A stretch of DNA of 64,000 nucleotides from Collimonas pratensis. GTDB lineage: Bacteria > Pseudomonadota > Gammaproteobacteria > Burkholderiales > Burkholderiaceae_D. The position numbers were made by a program, and so were the translations under genes. The stretch lies in assembly GCF_001584185.1 (NCBI RefSeq), contig NZ_CP013234.1:3782001-3846000 (forward strand), in the 5' to 3' direction. The notes below the pieces were generated by a model, which did no database searches, was not told the DNA's origin, and saw only the letters and a list, made by a program, of their open reading frames with translations. Positions 27,692 to 36,662 of the stretch are shown here, in pieces. Positions within the stretch are counted from its first letter, which is position 1. Every line of letters begins with the position of its first letter.

Positions 27692-30244
27692 ATGACAACA
27701 CTTGCCGCGACCCTGAAACAACAGCTTAGAACCGAGCGGCAAGTCATCATCTCTGCCTTCCTGGTAGAGGGCAAACCCGGCGAACTGCTGACGGCGCTGC
27801 GGCGCAGCGTCGACCTCGCCCTCACCCAGGCCTGGAAAATGCTCGGCATGCCGGCATCGGCAGCGCTGGTGGCGGTCGGCGGCTACGGCCGCGGCGAACT
27901 GTTCCCGCACTCCGACGTCGACGTGCTGATCCTGCTCGGCGCGGCCCCCGACGCCGAACTGAAACCGCGACTGGAACAGCTGGTCCAGCTGTTCTGGGAC
28001 ATCGGCCTGGAGATCGGCCACAGCATCCGCACCGTCGACGAATGCCTGAGCGAATCAGCCGCCGATATCACAGTGCAAACCAGTCTGCTGGAAGCGCGCC
28101 TGGTGACCGGTAACCACGCTTTGTTCCACCAGTTGCAGGAACGCTGCAACGCGGCGATGGACCCTTGCGCCTTTTTCCAGGAAAAAATCCTGGAAATGCG
28201 CCAGCGCCACGTCAAATATGAAGACACGCCCTACAGCCTGGAGCCGAACTGCAAGGAAAGCCCGGGCGGCCTGCGCGACCTGCAAGTGATCCTGTGGGTG
28301 GCCAAAGCCGCCGGGCTCGGCGAGTCCTGGCCGAAGCTGGCCAAGCACGGCCTGATCACGGCGGCGGAAGCACGCCAGCTGTCGCGCCAGGAGCGCGCCT
28401 TCAAGGATATCCGCATCCGCCTGCACATCTACACCAACCGGCGCGAAGACCGCCTGGTGTTCGACGTGCAGACGCCGATCGCCGAAGCGCTCGGCTTCCA
28501 GACCACCGAAACGCGGCGCGCCAGCGAATACCTGATGCAGCGTTATTATTGGGCTGCGAAGGCAGTGACCCAGCTCAACACCATCCTGCTGCAGAACATC
28601 GAAGTGCAGCTGTTCCCGCAGCCGATGGTGCCGCAGCGTATCAACGATCGCTTCAACCACCTGAACCGCCTGATCGACATCGCCCACGACGACCTGTTCA
28701 AGACCACGCCGTCGGCCATGCTGGAACTGTTCCTGCTGCTGGCCCAGCACAGCGAACTGCGCGACATGACCGCGCGCACCCGGCGCGCCCTGTGGCATGC
28801 GCGCGTCAAGATCGACAACGCCTTCCGCCGCGACCCGGTCAACCGTTCGCTGTTCATCCAGATCATCCAGGCGCCGCAAGGGATCACGCATGCGCTGCGC
28901 GGCATGAACCAGACCAGCATCCTGGGCCGCTATCTGCCGAACTTCCGCCGCATCGTCGGCCAGATGCAACACGACCTTTTCCACGTCTACACGGTCGACC
29001 AGCACATCCTGATGGTGGTGCGCAACGTGCGCCGTTTCACCATGAGCGAACACGCCCACGAGTATCCGTTCTGCAGCCAGCTGATCGCCAATTTTCCACG
29101 GCCGTGGCTGCTGTATGTGGCAGCCCTGTTCCACGATATCGCTAAAGGCCGCGGCGGCGACCACTCCAAGCTGGGCATGACCGACGCCCTGCATTTCTGC
29201 CAGCATCATGGCCTGGCGCCGCAGGACACCGCGCTGGTGGTGTTCCTGGTCGAGCACCACCTGACCATGTCGCAAGTGGCGCAAAAACAGGATTTATCCG
29301 ATCCGGATGTAATCCTTCACTTCGCCGGCACGGTCAAGGACGAACGTCACCTGACAGCTCTCTATCTGCTGACAGTGGCCGACATCCGCGGCACCAGCCC
29401 GAAAGTGTGGAACGCCTGGAAAGGCAAGCTGCTGGAAGACCTGTACCGCATGACTCTGCGCGTGCTGGGCGGCGAAACGCCGTCGGCCGACCGCGAGCTG
29501 AAGAACCGCCAGGAAGAAGCGCTGAAAACCCTCCGTCTGTACGGCTTGCCGCAAGACGCCCATGAAGCCCTGTGGCAGCAGCTCGACGTCGCCTATTTTC
29601 TGCGCCACGACGCTTCCGACATCGCCTGGCAAACCCGCTCCTTCTATAACCAGATCGACAGCCCGGCGCCGATCGTCAAATGCCGCCTGGCGCCGATCGG
29701 CGAAGGCTTGCAGGTGGCGGTCTACACCAAGGACCGCAGCGACCTGTTCATCCGCATCTGCAGCTATTTCGACAGCAAGAATTTCAGCATCCTGGACGCC
29801 AAGATCCAAACCACGCGCCACGGCTACGCGCTCGACTCCTTCCTGATCAGCGCTCCGCTGTTCGCCAAGCACTATCGCGACATCATCAACCTGATCGAGC
29901 ACGAGCTGACCGCCCTGCTGCAAACCGACAGCGCCTTGCCGGCGGCCTCGCGCGGACGGCTGTCGCGCCTCTCGCGCACCTTCCCGCTGACGCCGACGGT
30001 CGACCTGCGGCCGGACGACCGCGGCCAGTACTACCTGCTGTCGATCACCGCCAACGACCGCACCGGCCTGCTGTTTTCGGTCGCCAGCGTATTGGCCAAA
30101 CACAAGATCAACCTGCATACCGCCAAGATCATGACCCTCGGCGAACGCGTCGAAGACGTCTTCCTGGTGGACGGTAATGCGCTCAACCATGCGCGCATGC
30201 AGATCCAGCTGGAGACCGATTTGCTCGATGCTTTGCACATTTAG
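27692..30244 (+). CDS. glnD: [Protein-PII] uridylyltransferase / uridylyl-removing enzyme
   Basis: Nitrogen sensor that adds UMP to PII proteins when glutamine is low and removes it when glutamine is high. The 850-residue protein has the nucleotidyltransferase motif [19 protein letters not shown] (residues 63-81; metal-binding Asp75 and Asp77), a GlnD-specific helical region with [13 protein letters not shown], an HD hydrolase domain with [15 protein letters not shown] and VEHHLTM, and two C-terminal ACT domains ([35 protein letters not shown]) that bind glutamine. Length and domain order are normal. It is adjacent to map and not far from the cyanophycin locus, a nitrogen store. Confidence 0.97.
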   Translation: MTTLAATLKQQLRTERQVIISAFLVEGKPGELLTALRRSVDLALTQAWKMLGMPASAALVAVGGYGRGELFPHSDVDVLILLGAAPDAELKPRLEQLVQLFWDIGLEIGHSIRTVDECLSESAADITVQTSLLEARLVTGNHALFHQLQERCNAAMDPCAFFQEKILEMRQRHVKYEDTPYSLEPNCKESPGGLRDLQVILWVAKAAGLGESWPKLAKHGLITAAEARQLSRQERAFKDIRIRLHIYTNRREDRLVFDVQTPIAEALGFQTTETRRASEYLMQRYYWAAKAVTQLNTILLQNIEVQLFPQPMVPQRINDRFNHLNRLIDIAHDDLFKTTPSAMLELFLLLAQHSELRDMTARTRRALWHARVKIDNAFRRDPVNRSLFIQIIQAPQGITHALRGMNQTSILGRYLPNFRRIVGQMQHDLFHVYTVDQHILMVVRNVRRFTMSEHAHEYPFCSQLIANFPRPWLLYVAALFHDIAKGRGGDHSKLGMTDALHFCQHHGLAPQDTALVVFLVEHHLTMSQVAQKQDLSDPDVILHFAGTVKDERHLTALYLLTVADIRGTSPKVWNAWKGKLLEDLYRMTLRVLGGETPSADRELKNRQEEALKTLRLYGLPQDAHEALWQQLDVAYFLRHDASDIAWQTRSFYNQIDSPAPIVKCRLAPIGEGLQVAVYTKDRSDLFIRICSYFDSKNFSILDAKIQTTRHGYALDSFLISAPLFAKHYRDIINLIEHELTALLQTDSALPAASRGRLSRLSRTFPLTPTVDLRPDDRGQYYLLSITANDRTGLLFSVASVLAKHKINLHTAKIMTLGERVEDVFLVDGNALNHARMQIQLETDLLDALHI

Positions 30245-30351
30245 CGTAGGGTGGGCACCTGTGCCCACGCGTGACTTATGCACAGCAAAAGTCCTAAGAT
30301 CCTAAGCTCATCAACCGTCACGCGTGGGCAGAAAAATCTGCCCACCCTACG
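30245..30351. repeat. Dispersed palindromic repeat, GTAGGGTGGGCA family, complete copy
   Basis: The 107-bp element starts one base after the glnD stop codon. Its ends are the perfect inverted pair CGTAGGGTGGGCA (30245-30257) and TGCCCACCCTACG (30339-30351). Inside are two hairpins, TGGGCACCTGTGCCCA and TGGGCAGAAAAATCTGCCCA, and a further inverted pair ACGCGTGA / TCACGCGT-like. It separates glnD from the pseudouridine synthase gene and may act as terminator or mRNA stabiliser. Confidence 0.85.
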
Positions 30352-30390
30352 ATTCAGATAATATTTTTTAATTTTCTTTTTTAGCACGCC

Positions 30391-31137
30391 ATGACTGAAC
30401 CACTACGCCTTTCCAAACGCATGTCAGAACTCGGGCTATGCTCGCGCCGCGAGGCCGACGAATGGATCGCGCGCGGCTGGGTGCGGGTCGACGGCATCGT
30501 CGTCTCGGAACTCGGCAGCAAGGTGCTGCCGAGCCAGCGCATCAGCGTCGAACGCCAGGCCGCGGCCGAACAATCGAAACGCGTCACCATCCTGATCAAC
30601 AAGCCGGTCGGCTTCGTCAGCGGCCAGGCCGAAGACGGCTACCAGCCGGCAGTGGCGCTGATCAAGGAAGCCAACCGCTGGAGCGAAGACCGCTCGCCCA
30701 CCCTGTTCCACCCGACCCAGCTACGCAGCCTGGTCCCCGCCGGCCGCCTCGACATCGACTCGGTCGGCCTGCTGGTGCTGACCCAGGACGGCCGCATCGC
30801 CAAACACCTGATCGGCGAAGAAACCAGCGTCGACAAGGAATACCTGGTGCGGGTGCGCTATACCAAAGGCGACAAGCTGCCCGACGCCGAACTGCGCCGC
30901 CTCAACCACGGCCTGACGCTGGACGGCAAGAAGCTGAAGCCGGCCATCGTCAAATGGCAGAACGAAGATCAGCTGAGCTTTACCCTGCGCGAAGGCAAGA
31001 AGCGCCAGATCCGCCGCATGTGCGACATGGTCGGCTTGAAGGTGCTGGGCTTGAAACGGGTGCGGATTGGCGGCGTGAAGCTGGGGAATCTGCCTGAGGG
31101 GCAATGGCGGTATCTGGGGGCGGACGAACAGTTCTAG
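30391..31137 (+). CDS. RsuA/RluF-family rRNA pseudouridine synthase
   Basis: Isomerises uridine to pseudouridine in rRNA. The 248-residue protein has an N-terminal S4 RNA-binding domain (RLSKRMSELGLCSRREADEW), the catalytic motif AGRLDIDSVGLLVLTQDG with the nucleophilic Asp, KEYLVRVR, and the C-terminal EGKKRQIRRMCDMVGLKVL. The INKPVGFVSG segment and absence of the RsuA-specific features point to RluF (23S rRNA U2604), but RluF of E. coli is longer, so the site is uncertain. Flanked by palindromic repeats on both sides. Confidence 0.85.
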   Translation: MTEPLRLSKRMSELGLCSRREADEWIARGWVRVDGIVVSELGSKVLPSQRISVERQAAAEQSKRVTILINKPVGFVSGQAEDGYQPAVALIKEANRWSEDRSPTLFHPTQLRSLVPAGRLDIDSVGLLVLTQDGRIAKHLIGEETSVDKEYLVRVRYTKGDKLPDAELRRLNHGLTLDGKKLKPAIVKWQNEDQLSFTLREGKKRQIRRMCDMVGLKVLGLKRVRIGGVKLGNLPEGQWRYLGADEQF

Positions 31138-31151
31138 GAATTTGGAAGCAC

Positions 31152-31227
31152 CGCGTGGGCAGAGAAGCCGGCCCACCCTACCCCGCTGCAAAGGCATGTA
31201 GGGTGGCCATTAATGCCCACGCGTGAC
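31152..31227. repeat. Dispersed palindromic repeat, GTAGGGTGGGCA family, inverted arrangement
   Basis: The half-units occur in the order CGCGTGGGCAGAGAAGCC..GGCCCACCCTAC (31152-31180) and GTAGGGTGGCCATTAATGCC followed by CACGCGTGAC (31198-31227), so CGCGTGGGCA forms the outer ends here. It fills the gap between the convergent pseudouridine synthase and DUF1854 genes and probably ends transcription in both directions. Confidence 0.75.
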
Positions 31228-31232
31228 AGCAA

Positions 31233-31703
31233 TTACAAGAACCGATCCAGAATCTTGCGGCTAGCCTTGTCCAGCGCCTGCGTATCGCGGATCAGGAACT
31301 GCACGCCATGACTATCTGCGATCAGCAGGCTGGTCGCCACGATACGGCGGATATCTTCCTCGCCCTTGAGCGTGAAAGAAGCATCGCCGCGATTGGTTTC
31401 CACATACCAGATACTGGGCGCGGTATAGCTGGAGACCCTCTGGATGCGCTTGATTTCCGGCATGAACTCGCGGCTAGCCAGTTCTTTTTCGACGATCACG
31501 CGGGTCGCGTCCGGCAGGTCGGACAAACGGCTGATCCAGGACAGTTCGTGGCCATCGGCGCTGACCAGCGACAGGCCGTCGTCCGGCGCGCCTATCGGGA
31601 AAGCACGCACCGGCACCACGCCTTCGTGCACTTCGCCATTGGCGGCGGTGTAGACCAGGCGGCCAAAAGCATTGTGGCTCAGTTTGAAATCATGTGTCGT
31701 CAT
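31233..31703 (-). CDS. DUF1854 family protein of the cyanophycin locus
   Basis: A 156-residue protein of DUF1854, a family that occurs next to cyanophycin synthetase genes and is annotated as cyanophycin metabolism-associated; its biochemical role is unknown. Visible features are a start FKLSHNAFGRLVYTAANGEV, the strand-rich region VRAFPIGAPDDGLSLVSADG and a central VIVEKELASREFMPEIKRI followed by WYVETNRGDASFTLKGEEDI. There is no signal peptide and no membrane helix, so it is probably cytoplasmic. The start overlaps the ABC transporter stop by 4 nt (ATGA), meaning tight translational coupling and a likely partnership with that transporter. Confidence 0.85.
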   Translation of the reverse strand: MTTHDFKLSHNAFGRLVYTAANGEVHEGVVPVRAFPIGAPDDGLSLVSADGHELSWISRLSDLPDATRVIVEKELASREFMPEIKRIQRVSSYTAPSIWYVETNRGDASFTLKGEEDIRRIVATSLLIADSHGVQFLIRDTQALDKASRKILDRFL

Positions 31704-34018
31704 ACGTTCTCTTCGCTGTCTTCATCGACCAGTTGCGGCTCGCCGTCGCCCTCGGGATTGCGCAGCTGCGCCTGGTACAGGCGGTAGTAGGCGCCTTCGC
31801 GCAGCATCAGTTCGTCATGGCTGCCGACTTCGACGATCTGGCCGCGGTCCAGCACCACCAGGCGGTCGGCCTTGCGCAGGGTCGACAGGCGGTGCGCAAT
31901 CGCAATCGTGGTGCGGCCCTGGACCAAGTTATCGAGCGCTTTCTGGATTTCTTTCTCGGTGGTGGTATCCACCGACGAGGTGGCTTCGTCCATGATCAAG
32001 ATGCGCGGATCGATCAGCAGCGCGCGCGCGATCGAGATGCGCTGGCGCTCGCCGCCCGACAGCGCCTGGCCGCGTTCGCCGACCAGCGAATCGTAGCCTT
32101 GCGGCAGGCGCAGGATGAATTCATGGGCGTGGGCGGCACGGGCAGCGGCGACGATTTCCTCGCGCGTGGCTTCCGGCTTGCCGTAGCAGATGTTCTCGGC
32201 GATCGTGCCAAAGAACAGGAAAGGCTCTTGCAGCACCAGGCCGATATTGCGGCGATATTCCGAGATCGGCATCGAGCGGATATCGACGCCATCCAGGCGT
32301 ATCGAGCCTTCCGAGACATCGTAGAAGCGGCAGATCAGGTTCACCAGCGTGCTCTTGCCGGAACCGCTGTGGCCGACCAGACCGATCATCTCGCCCGGCT
32401 TGATGTCCAGGCTGACGCCGCGCATCACGGCCCGGTTGCCGTAGCGGAAACCGATGTCGCGCAACTCGATGGCGCCCTTGACGTGCTCCAGATGGACCGG
32501 GTTGGCCGGCTCGGGAACGCTGGAGACGTGGTCGAGGATTTCAAAAATACGCTTGGCGCCGACCGCCGCCTTTTGCGTTACCGAGACAATCCGGCTCATC
32601 GAATCGAGACGGGTATAGAAGCGGCTGATATAGGCCAGGAACGAGGCCAGCACACCGACCGTGATCTGGTTCTTGGACACCTGCCAGATGCCGAATACCC
32701 AGACTACCAGCAAGCCGATTTCGGTCAGCAGGGTCACGGTCGGCGAAAACAGCGACCAGATCTTGTTGACGCGGTCGTTGACCAGCAGGTTGTGCTGGTT
32801 GGCGTCGCGGAAACGCGTGGCTTCGCGCTTTTCCTGGGCAAAGGCCTTGACCACCCGGATGCCGGGAATGGTGTCGGCCAGCACATTGGTGACTTCGGCC
32901 CAGATGCGGTCGATCTTTTCAAAGCCGTGTTTCAGCTTGTCACGCACCAGGTGGATCATCCAGGCGATGAACGGCAGCGGCACCAGAGTCACCAGCGCCA
33001 GCCACGGATTGATCGAGAACAGGATCACCGCGGTCATGATGATCATCAGGACATCGATGGCGAAGTCCAGCAGATGCAGCGACAGGAAAACGCAGATGCG
33101 GTCGCTTTCCGAACCGATGCGCGCCATCAGGTCGCCGGTGCGCTTGCCGCCGAAGTATTCCTGCGACAGGCGCAGCAAGTGTTCATAGGTCGTGGTGCGC
33201 AGGTTGGCGCCGATACGCTCGCTCACCAGCGCCAGGATATAAGTGCGGGCCCAGCCCAGGCTCCAGGCCACCAGCGCGGAAGCCAGCAGTCCGGACAGGT
33301 ACAGCTTGACCAGGTCGACATTGATGGGTTTGCCGTTCTGATAAGGAATCAGCACATTATCCATCAGCGGCCCCATCAGGTAAGGCGGCACCAGGGTGGC
33401 GGCGGTGGAAATCAGCATCAGCACGAAACCCAGCAGCAGCATCCCTTTATAGGGCGTGGCGAAGCGCGCCAGGCGGAACAGGGCCCAGGTCGACGAGGGC
33501 GCGGCGCCCTTTTCAGGGCAAATCAGGCATTCCTCGCTGTCTGCGGGTAGCGGCGCATTGCATTGCGGGCAAACAGCCTGCTCTTCACGCAAGGCTGAAT
33601 GTCCGGCCAGGCGGTCGTCGCGCTGCTGTTCGAAGACCTTGATCAGGCGCAGCGCATCAAGATTCAGGCCGAGCGTGTAGCGCCAGCTTGCCAGCTGCTG
33701 TTGCTCGTCATGCAATTCCAGGCTGCCGACGCCGGCGTGATCGTGGTGGCCGAGCTTCAGCCCGGCGCGGTAGCTCCACTCGCGCCAGCTGCTGTCCTCG
33801 GCCATTTTGGCCAGCACGCGCTGGCTGGTGACCAACACCAGCCCTTGTGCAAAATGCAGCGAGGCGTTGAGATCGATGACCAGGGACGCGAGGATTTCCT
33901 CGGTCGGCCCGAGTTGAGTTGTCACTTCGGCACGCAAAGTAGCAGGTAATGCAGCAGGCAAATTATGGGATAAATAATTTCCAGCGCGGGATAATGGGGG
34001 TATTGGGTTGCTTTTCAT
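31700..34018 (-). CDS. Cyanophycin locus-associated ABC transporter (fused permease-ATPase) with PH-like and zinc-ribbon N-terminus
   Basis: A 772-residue half-transporter of the multidrug/peptide exporter type. Residues 1 to about 150 are not part of a normal exporter: they include LVLVTSQRVLAKMAEDSSW, a bacterial PH-like pattern, followed by a four-Cys zinc ribbon CPQC(N9)CLIC-like segment near residue 150 (VCPQCNAPLPADSEECLICP). Then comes a six-helix ABC type 1 membrane domain (about 185-480) and an ATPase domain with GHSGSGKSTLVNLICRFYD (Walker A), LSGGERQRISIARALL (signature), ILIMDEATSSVD (Walker B) and IAIAHRLST (switch His). It is coupled to DUF1854 and divergent from cphA'/cphA. The cargo is unknown; export linked to cyanophycin or its precursors is only inference from the neighbourhood. 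Confidence 0.88.
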   Translation of the reverse strand: MKSNPIPPLSRAGNYLSHNLPAALPATLRAEVTTQLGPTEEILASLVIDLNASLHFAQGLVLVTSQRVLAKMAEDSSWREWSYRAGLKLGHHDHAGVGSLELHDEQQQLASWRYTLGLNLDALRLIKVFEQQRDDRLAGHSALREEQAVCPQCNAPLPADSEECLICPEKGAAPSSTWALFRLARFATPYKGMLLLGFVLMLISTAATLVPPYLMGPLMDNVLIPYQNGKPINVDLVKLYLSGLLASALVAWSLGWARTYILALVSERIGANLRTTTYEHLLRLSQEYFGGKRTGDLMARIGSESDRICVFLSLHLLDFAIDVLMIIMTAVILFSINPWLALVTLVPLPFIAWMIHLVRDKLKHGFEKIDRIWAEVTNVLADTIPGIRVVKAFAQEKREATRFRDANQHNLLVNDRVNKIWSLFSPTVTLLTEIGLLVVWVFGIWQVSKNQITVGVLASFLAYISRFYTRLDSMSRIVSVTQKAAVGAKRIFEILDHVSSVPEPANPVHLEHVKGAIELRDIGFRYGNRAVMRGVSLDIKPGEMIGLVGHSGSGKSTLVNLICRFYDVSEGSIRLDGVDIRSMPISEYRRNIGLVLQEPFLFFGTIAENICYGKPEATREEIVAAARAAHAHEFILRLPQGYDSLVGERGQALSGGERQRISIARALLIDPRILIMDEATSSVDTTTEKEIQKALDNLVQGRTTIAIAHRLSTLRKADRLVVLDRGQIVEVGSHDELMLREGAYYRLYQAQLRNPEGDGEPQLVDEDSEENV

Positions 34019-34250
34019 CTAAACGGCATGGTGTGTCCGCGCGCATACTGGCTAGCGGACCGGATGGAATTTTGTGTGAAAACGCCTTGGAACAAGGTGA
34101 CAATTATTTGACACGCTCTTCGAGAGCGGCTGCAGGCTTCGCTTACCGCGCGCTCGCACCGTCAACACATTGAAAACAGTCCAAAAATGGCGCACATCGT
34201 CTGCCGCAAGTATTATATCCTATCGGGTTTTCCGGAAACGTTACTCTTCG

Positions 34251-34292
34251 TTACTAAATAACACTATCTTTTTGGACATTATTATTTAGTAA
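34251..34292. promoter_or_regulatory. Perfect 11-bp inverted repeat in the cphA' upstream region
   Basis: TTACTAAATAA (34251-34261) and TTATTTAGTAA (34282-34292) are exact reverse complements with a 20-nt spacer. A second GTTACT stands 10 bp upstream of the left arm. The centre-to-centre distance of 31 bp is three helical turns, which suits a dimeric regulator binding both halves; an RNA hairpin is the alternative. Confidence 0.55.
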
Positions 34293-34309
34293 TCCGATGT
34301 AAACCAAAC

Positions 34310-34321
34310 CGCTCTTTAACG
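34310..34321 (+). promoter_or_regulatory. boxA-like antitermination site in the cphA' leader
   Basis: CGCTCTTTAACG differs from the rRNA leader boxA TGCTCTTTAACA only at its two ends. boxA RNA is bound by NusB-NusE and promotes antitermination. No rRNA gene follows; cphA' begins 113 bp downstream. It is on the sense strand for cphA'. Function here is inferred from sequence similarity only. Confidence 0.4.
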
Positions 34322-34433
34322 CGTTACAAGTTGTTGCAGGGCGTTGAAACCGGTACGCGCAATCGTCCAGGATCCACGAATGGTCATTTTGGCCAGCCCT
34401 TTTGGCCAACGCCTATAGCCTCATTGCTGACTC

Positions 34434-36590
34434 ATGAAAAACATTGAAATTCTCCGTATCATGTCCCTGCGCGGACCGAATATATGGACGTATAGATCAA
34501 CCCTTGAGGCGTGGATCGACATTGGCGAACTGGAAGACTTCCCCTCCAATACCCTGCCCGGCTTCAACCAGCGCCTGACCGGCTGGCTGCCTTCCCTGAT
34601 CGAACACCGCTGCAGCTACGGCGAACGCGGCGGCTTTGTACAGCGCCTGCAAGACGGCACCTGGCCCGGCCACATCCTTGAACACGTCACCCTGGAACTG
34701 CAAAACCTGGCCGGCATGCCGGGTGGTTTCGGCAAAGCTCGCAGCACTTCGGTGCGCGGCGTCTATAAAGTAGCGGTACGGGCGCGCCACGAAGAAGTCA
34801 CCCGCGCCGCCCTGCACGCTGCGCGCGACCTGGTGATGGCCGCGATTGAAGACCAGCCGTTCGATGTCCCGGCTACGATTGCCTCGCTGCGCACCATGGT
34901 CGATTCGCGCTGCCTCGGCCCCAGCACCGCCTGCATCGTCGAAGCCGCGGACGAACGCCGCATCCCCTCTTTCCGCCTGACTGACGGCAACCTGGTGCAG
35001 CTCGGCCACGGCTTTCGCCAGCGCCGCATCTGGACCGCCGAAACCGACCAGACCAGCGCCATCGCCGAAAGCATCTCCAGCGACAAGGACCTGACCAAGA
35101 CCCTGCTGCAAGCCTGCGGCGTGCCGGTGCCGGAAGGCCAGGTTGTGGACAGCCCGGCAGAAGCCTGGGAAGCCGCCGAAGACATCGGCTTGCCGGTGGT
35201 GGTCAAGCCGACCGACGCCAACCATGGCCGCGGCGTCTTCATCGACCTCAACACCCGCGAAGAAATCGAAACCGCCTACACGCTGGCGCTGGAAGAAGGC
35301 AGCAGCGTGATCGTCGAGCGCTTCATCCGCGGCAACGAACACCGCCTGCTGATCGTCGGCGGCCGCCTGGCTGCCGCTGCCCGTGGCGAACCCTTGTCGG
35401 TGGTAGCCGACGGCAGCTCGACCATCCTGCAACTGATAGAAAGCCAGATCAATTCCGATCCGCGCCGCGGCGAGCTGGAAGAATGTCCGCTCAGCCTGGT
35501 GCTGCTGGACCAGGAACCAGTGGTGCGCGTGGAGCTGGAACGCCAGGGTTACAACGGCGATTCAATCCCGCCAGCCGGCAAGCAAGTCCTGATTCAACGC
35601 AACGGCAATGTCTCGATCGACGTCACCGACCTGGTGCACCCTAGCGTCGCCGCTGCCGCCTCGCTGGCGGCGCGCGTGGTCGGCCTGGATATCGCCGGCG
35701 TCGATCTGGTGGCGGAAGATATTTCACGGCCGCTGGAAGAACAGCGCGGCGCCATCGTCGAAGTCAATGCCGGTCCGGGCCTGCTGATGCATTTGAAGCC
35801 GGCGGAAGGCCGGCCGCGCCCGGTCGGCCGCGCCATCATCGAACATCTGTTCGCCGCCGCCGACAATGGCCGCATCCCGATCGTCGGCGTCTCCGGCACC
35901 CACGGCAAGACCACTGTTTCGCGCCTGATCGCATGGCAGTTGCACCTGAGCGGCAACCATGTCGGCCTGGCATGCGGCGACGGCCTTTACTTCGCCCAGC
36001 GCCAGGTAGAAAAAGGCGATTGCGCCAATTGGGAATCGGCCCAGCGCGTGCTGATCAACCGCGCGGTGCAAGCAGCGGTTTTTGAAAACAGCCACGACAC
36101 CATCTTGTCCGAAGGCCTGGTGTACGACCGCTGCCAGGTTGGCGTGGTCACCAACATCGCCGCCAACGACAGCCTGCCGCAGTACTACATCGGCGACGCC
36201 GAGGAAATGGTGAAAGTCACCCGCACCCAGGTCGACGTCGTGCTGCCGACCGGTGTCGCCGTGCTGAACGCCGCCGATGCGCTGGTGGCCGACATGGCCT
36301 CGCTGTGCGATGGCGAAGTGATTTTCTTCGGCATCAACCCTGCTCTGCCGGTCATCGCCGAGCAGCTCGAAAAGAACAAGCGCGCGGTGTTCATCCGCAA
36401 CGACCAGATCATGCTGGCTACCGGCAAGAATGAATTGCTGCTGGCGGACATCACCACCATACCGCTGATCACCCGCAGCAAGGACAGCTTCCAGACTGAA
36501 AACGTACTGGCAGCGGTCGCCGCGGCATGGGCGCTGGACATCTCGCACGACTTGATGCGCGCCGGGATTGAAACTTTCGAGATGGCTTAG
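34434..36590 (+). CDS. cphA': Cyanophycin synthetase-like protein CphA' (lacks the C-terminal Mur-ligase lobe)
   Basis: Paralogue of cyanophycin synthetase, 718 residues against 856 for the next gene. It has the N-terminal domain (MKNIEILRIMSLRGPNIWTY to about 160), an ATP-grasp domain (DKDLTKTLLQACGVPVPEGQ; VVVKPTDANHGRGVFIDL; FIRGNEHRLLIVGGRL; IVEVNAGPGLLMHL) and a Mur-ligase central domain with intact P-loop GTHGKTT (488-494). It ends at FETFEMA-like sequence exactly where the partner continues into the C-terminal lobe. Both ATP sites look intact. In other betaproteobacteria such a cphA' precedes cphA; cyanobacterial CphA2, also C-terminally short, polymerises beta-Asp-Arg dipeptides. Whether this protein acts alone or with CphA is unknown. 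The gap to cphA is 72 bp, so they form an operon. Confidence 0.9.
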   Translation: MKNIEILRIMSLRGPNIWTYRSTLEAWIDIGELEDFPSNTLPGFNQRLTGWLPSLIEHRCSYGERGGFVQRLQDGTWPGHILEHVTLELQNLAGMPGGFGKARSTSVRGVYKVAVRARHEEVTRAALHAARDLVMAAIEDQPFDVPATIASLRTMVDSRCLGPSTACIVEAADERRIPSFRLTDGNLVQLGHGFRQRRIWTAETDQTSAIAESISSDKDLTKTLLQACGVPVPEGQVVDSPAEAWEAAEDIGLPVVVKPTDANHGRGVFIDLNTREEIETAYTLALEEGSSVIVERFIRGNEHRLLIVGGRLAAAARGEPLSVVADGSSTILQLIESQINSDPRRGELEECPLSLVLLDQEPVVRVELERQGYNGDSIPPAGKQVLIQRNGNVSIDVTDLVHPSVAAAASLAARVVGLDIAGVDLVAEDISRPLEEQRGAIVEVNAGPGLLMHLKPAEGRPRPVGRAIIEHLFAAADNGRIPIVGVSGTHGKTTVSRLIAWQLHLSGNHVGLACGDGLYFAQRQVEKGDCANWESAQRVLINRAVQAAVFENSHDTILSEGLVYDRCQVGVVTNIAANDSLPQYYIGDAEEMVKVTRTQVDVVLPTGVAVLNAADALVADMASLCDGEVIFFGINPALPVIAEQLEKNKRAVFIRNDQIMLATGKNELLLADITTIPLITRSKDSFQTENVLAAVAAAWALDISHDLMRAGIETFEMA

Positions 36591-36594
36591 CAGC

Positions 36595-36620
36595 TTGCTT
36601 AATTAAGCAAAATTAAGCAA
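36595..36620. repeat. A+T-rich palindrome between cphA' and cphA
   Basis: The perfect 16-bp palindrome TTGCTTAATTAAGCAA (36595-36610) is followed directly by a further copy of AATTAAGCAA (36611-36620). It lies just after the cphA' stop. There is no U-run after it on the plus strand, so it is unlikely to terminate cphA. Confidence 0.55.
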
Positions 36621-36662
36621 AAACCAGAAATCAGAATAATCAGAAATTAGGAAAACCTGTCG

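Larger units (their letters stand above)
34019..34433. promoter_or_regulatory. Divergent control region between the ABC transporter and cphA'
   Basis: A 415-bp gap without a gene but with several ordered signals. These are the palindrome CCTTGGAACAAGG (34085-34097), TTGACA (34108-34113) running into the hairpin CGCTCT-TCG-AGAGCG (34114-34128), and a candidate -10 TATTAT at 34211. They also include a perfect 11-bp inverted repeat at 34251-34292, a boxA-like site at 34310-34321 and a 13-bp-spaced direct repeat TTTTGGCCA (34387-34395 and 34400-34408). No promoter pair is certain. The length suggests a long regulated leader for cphA'. Confidence 0.55.

Noticed and set aside
31694..33550. Plus-strand frame of 618 codons opposite the ABC transporter
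   Set aside because: Antisense shadow; the minus strand encodes complete ABC motifs.
34310..34321. Start of an rRNA operon suggested by the boxA-like sequence
   Set aside because: No 16S rRNA sequence follows; cphA' coding sequence begins at 34434.
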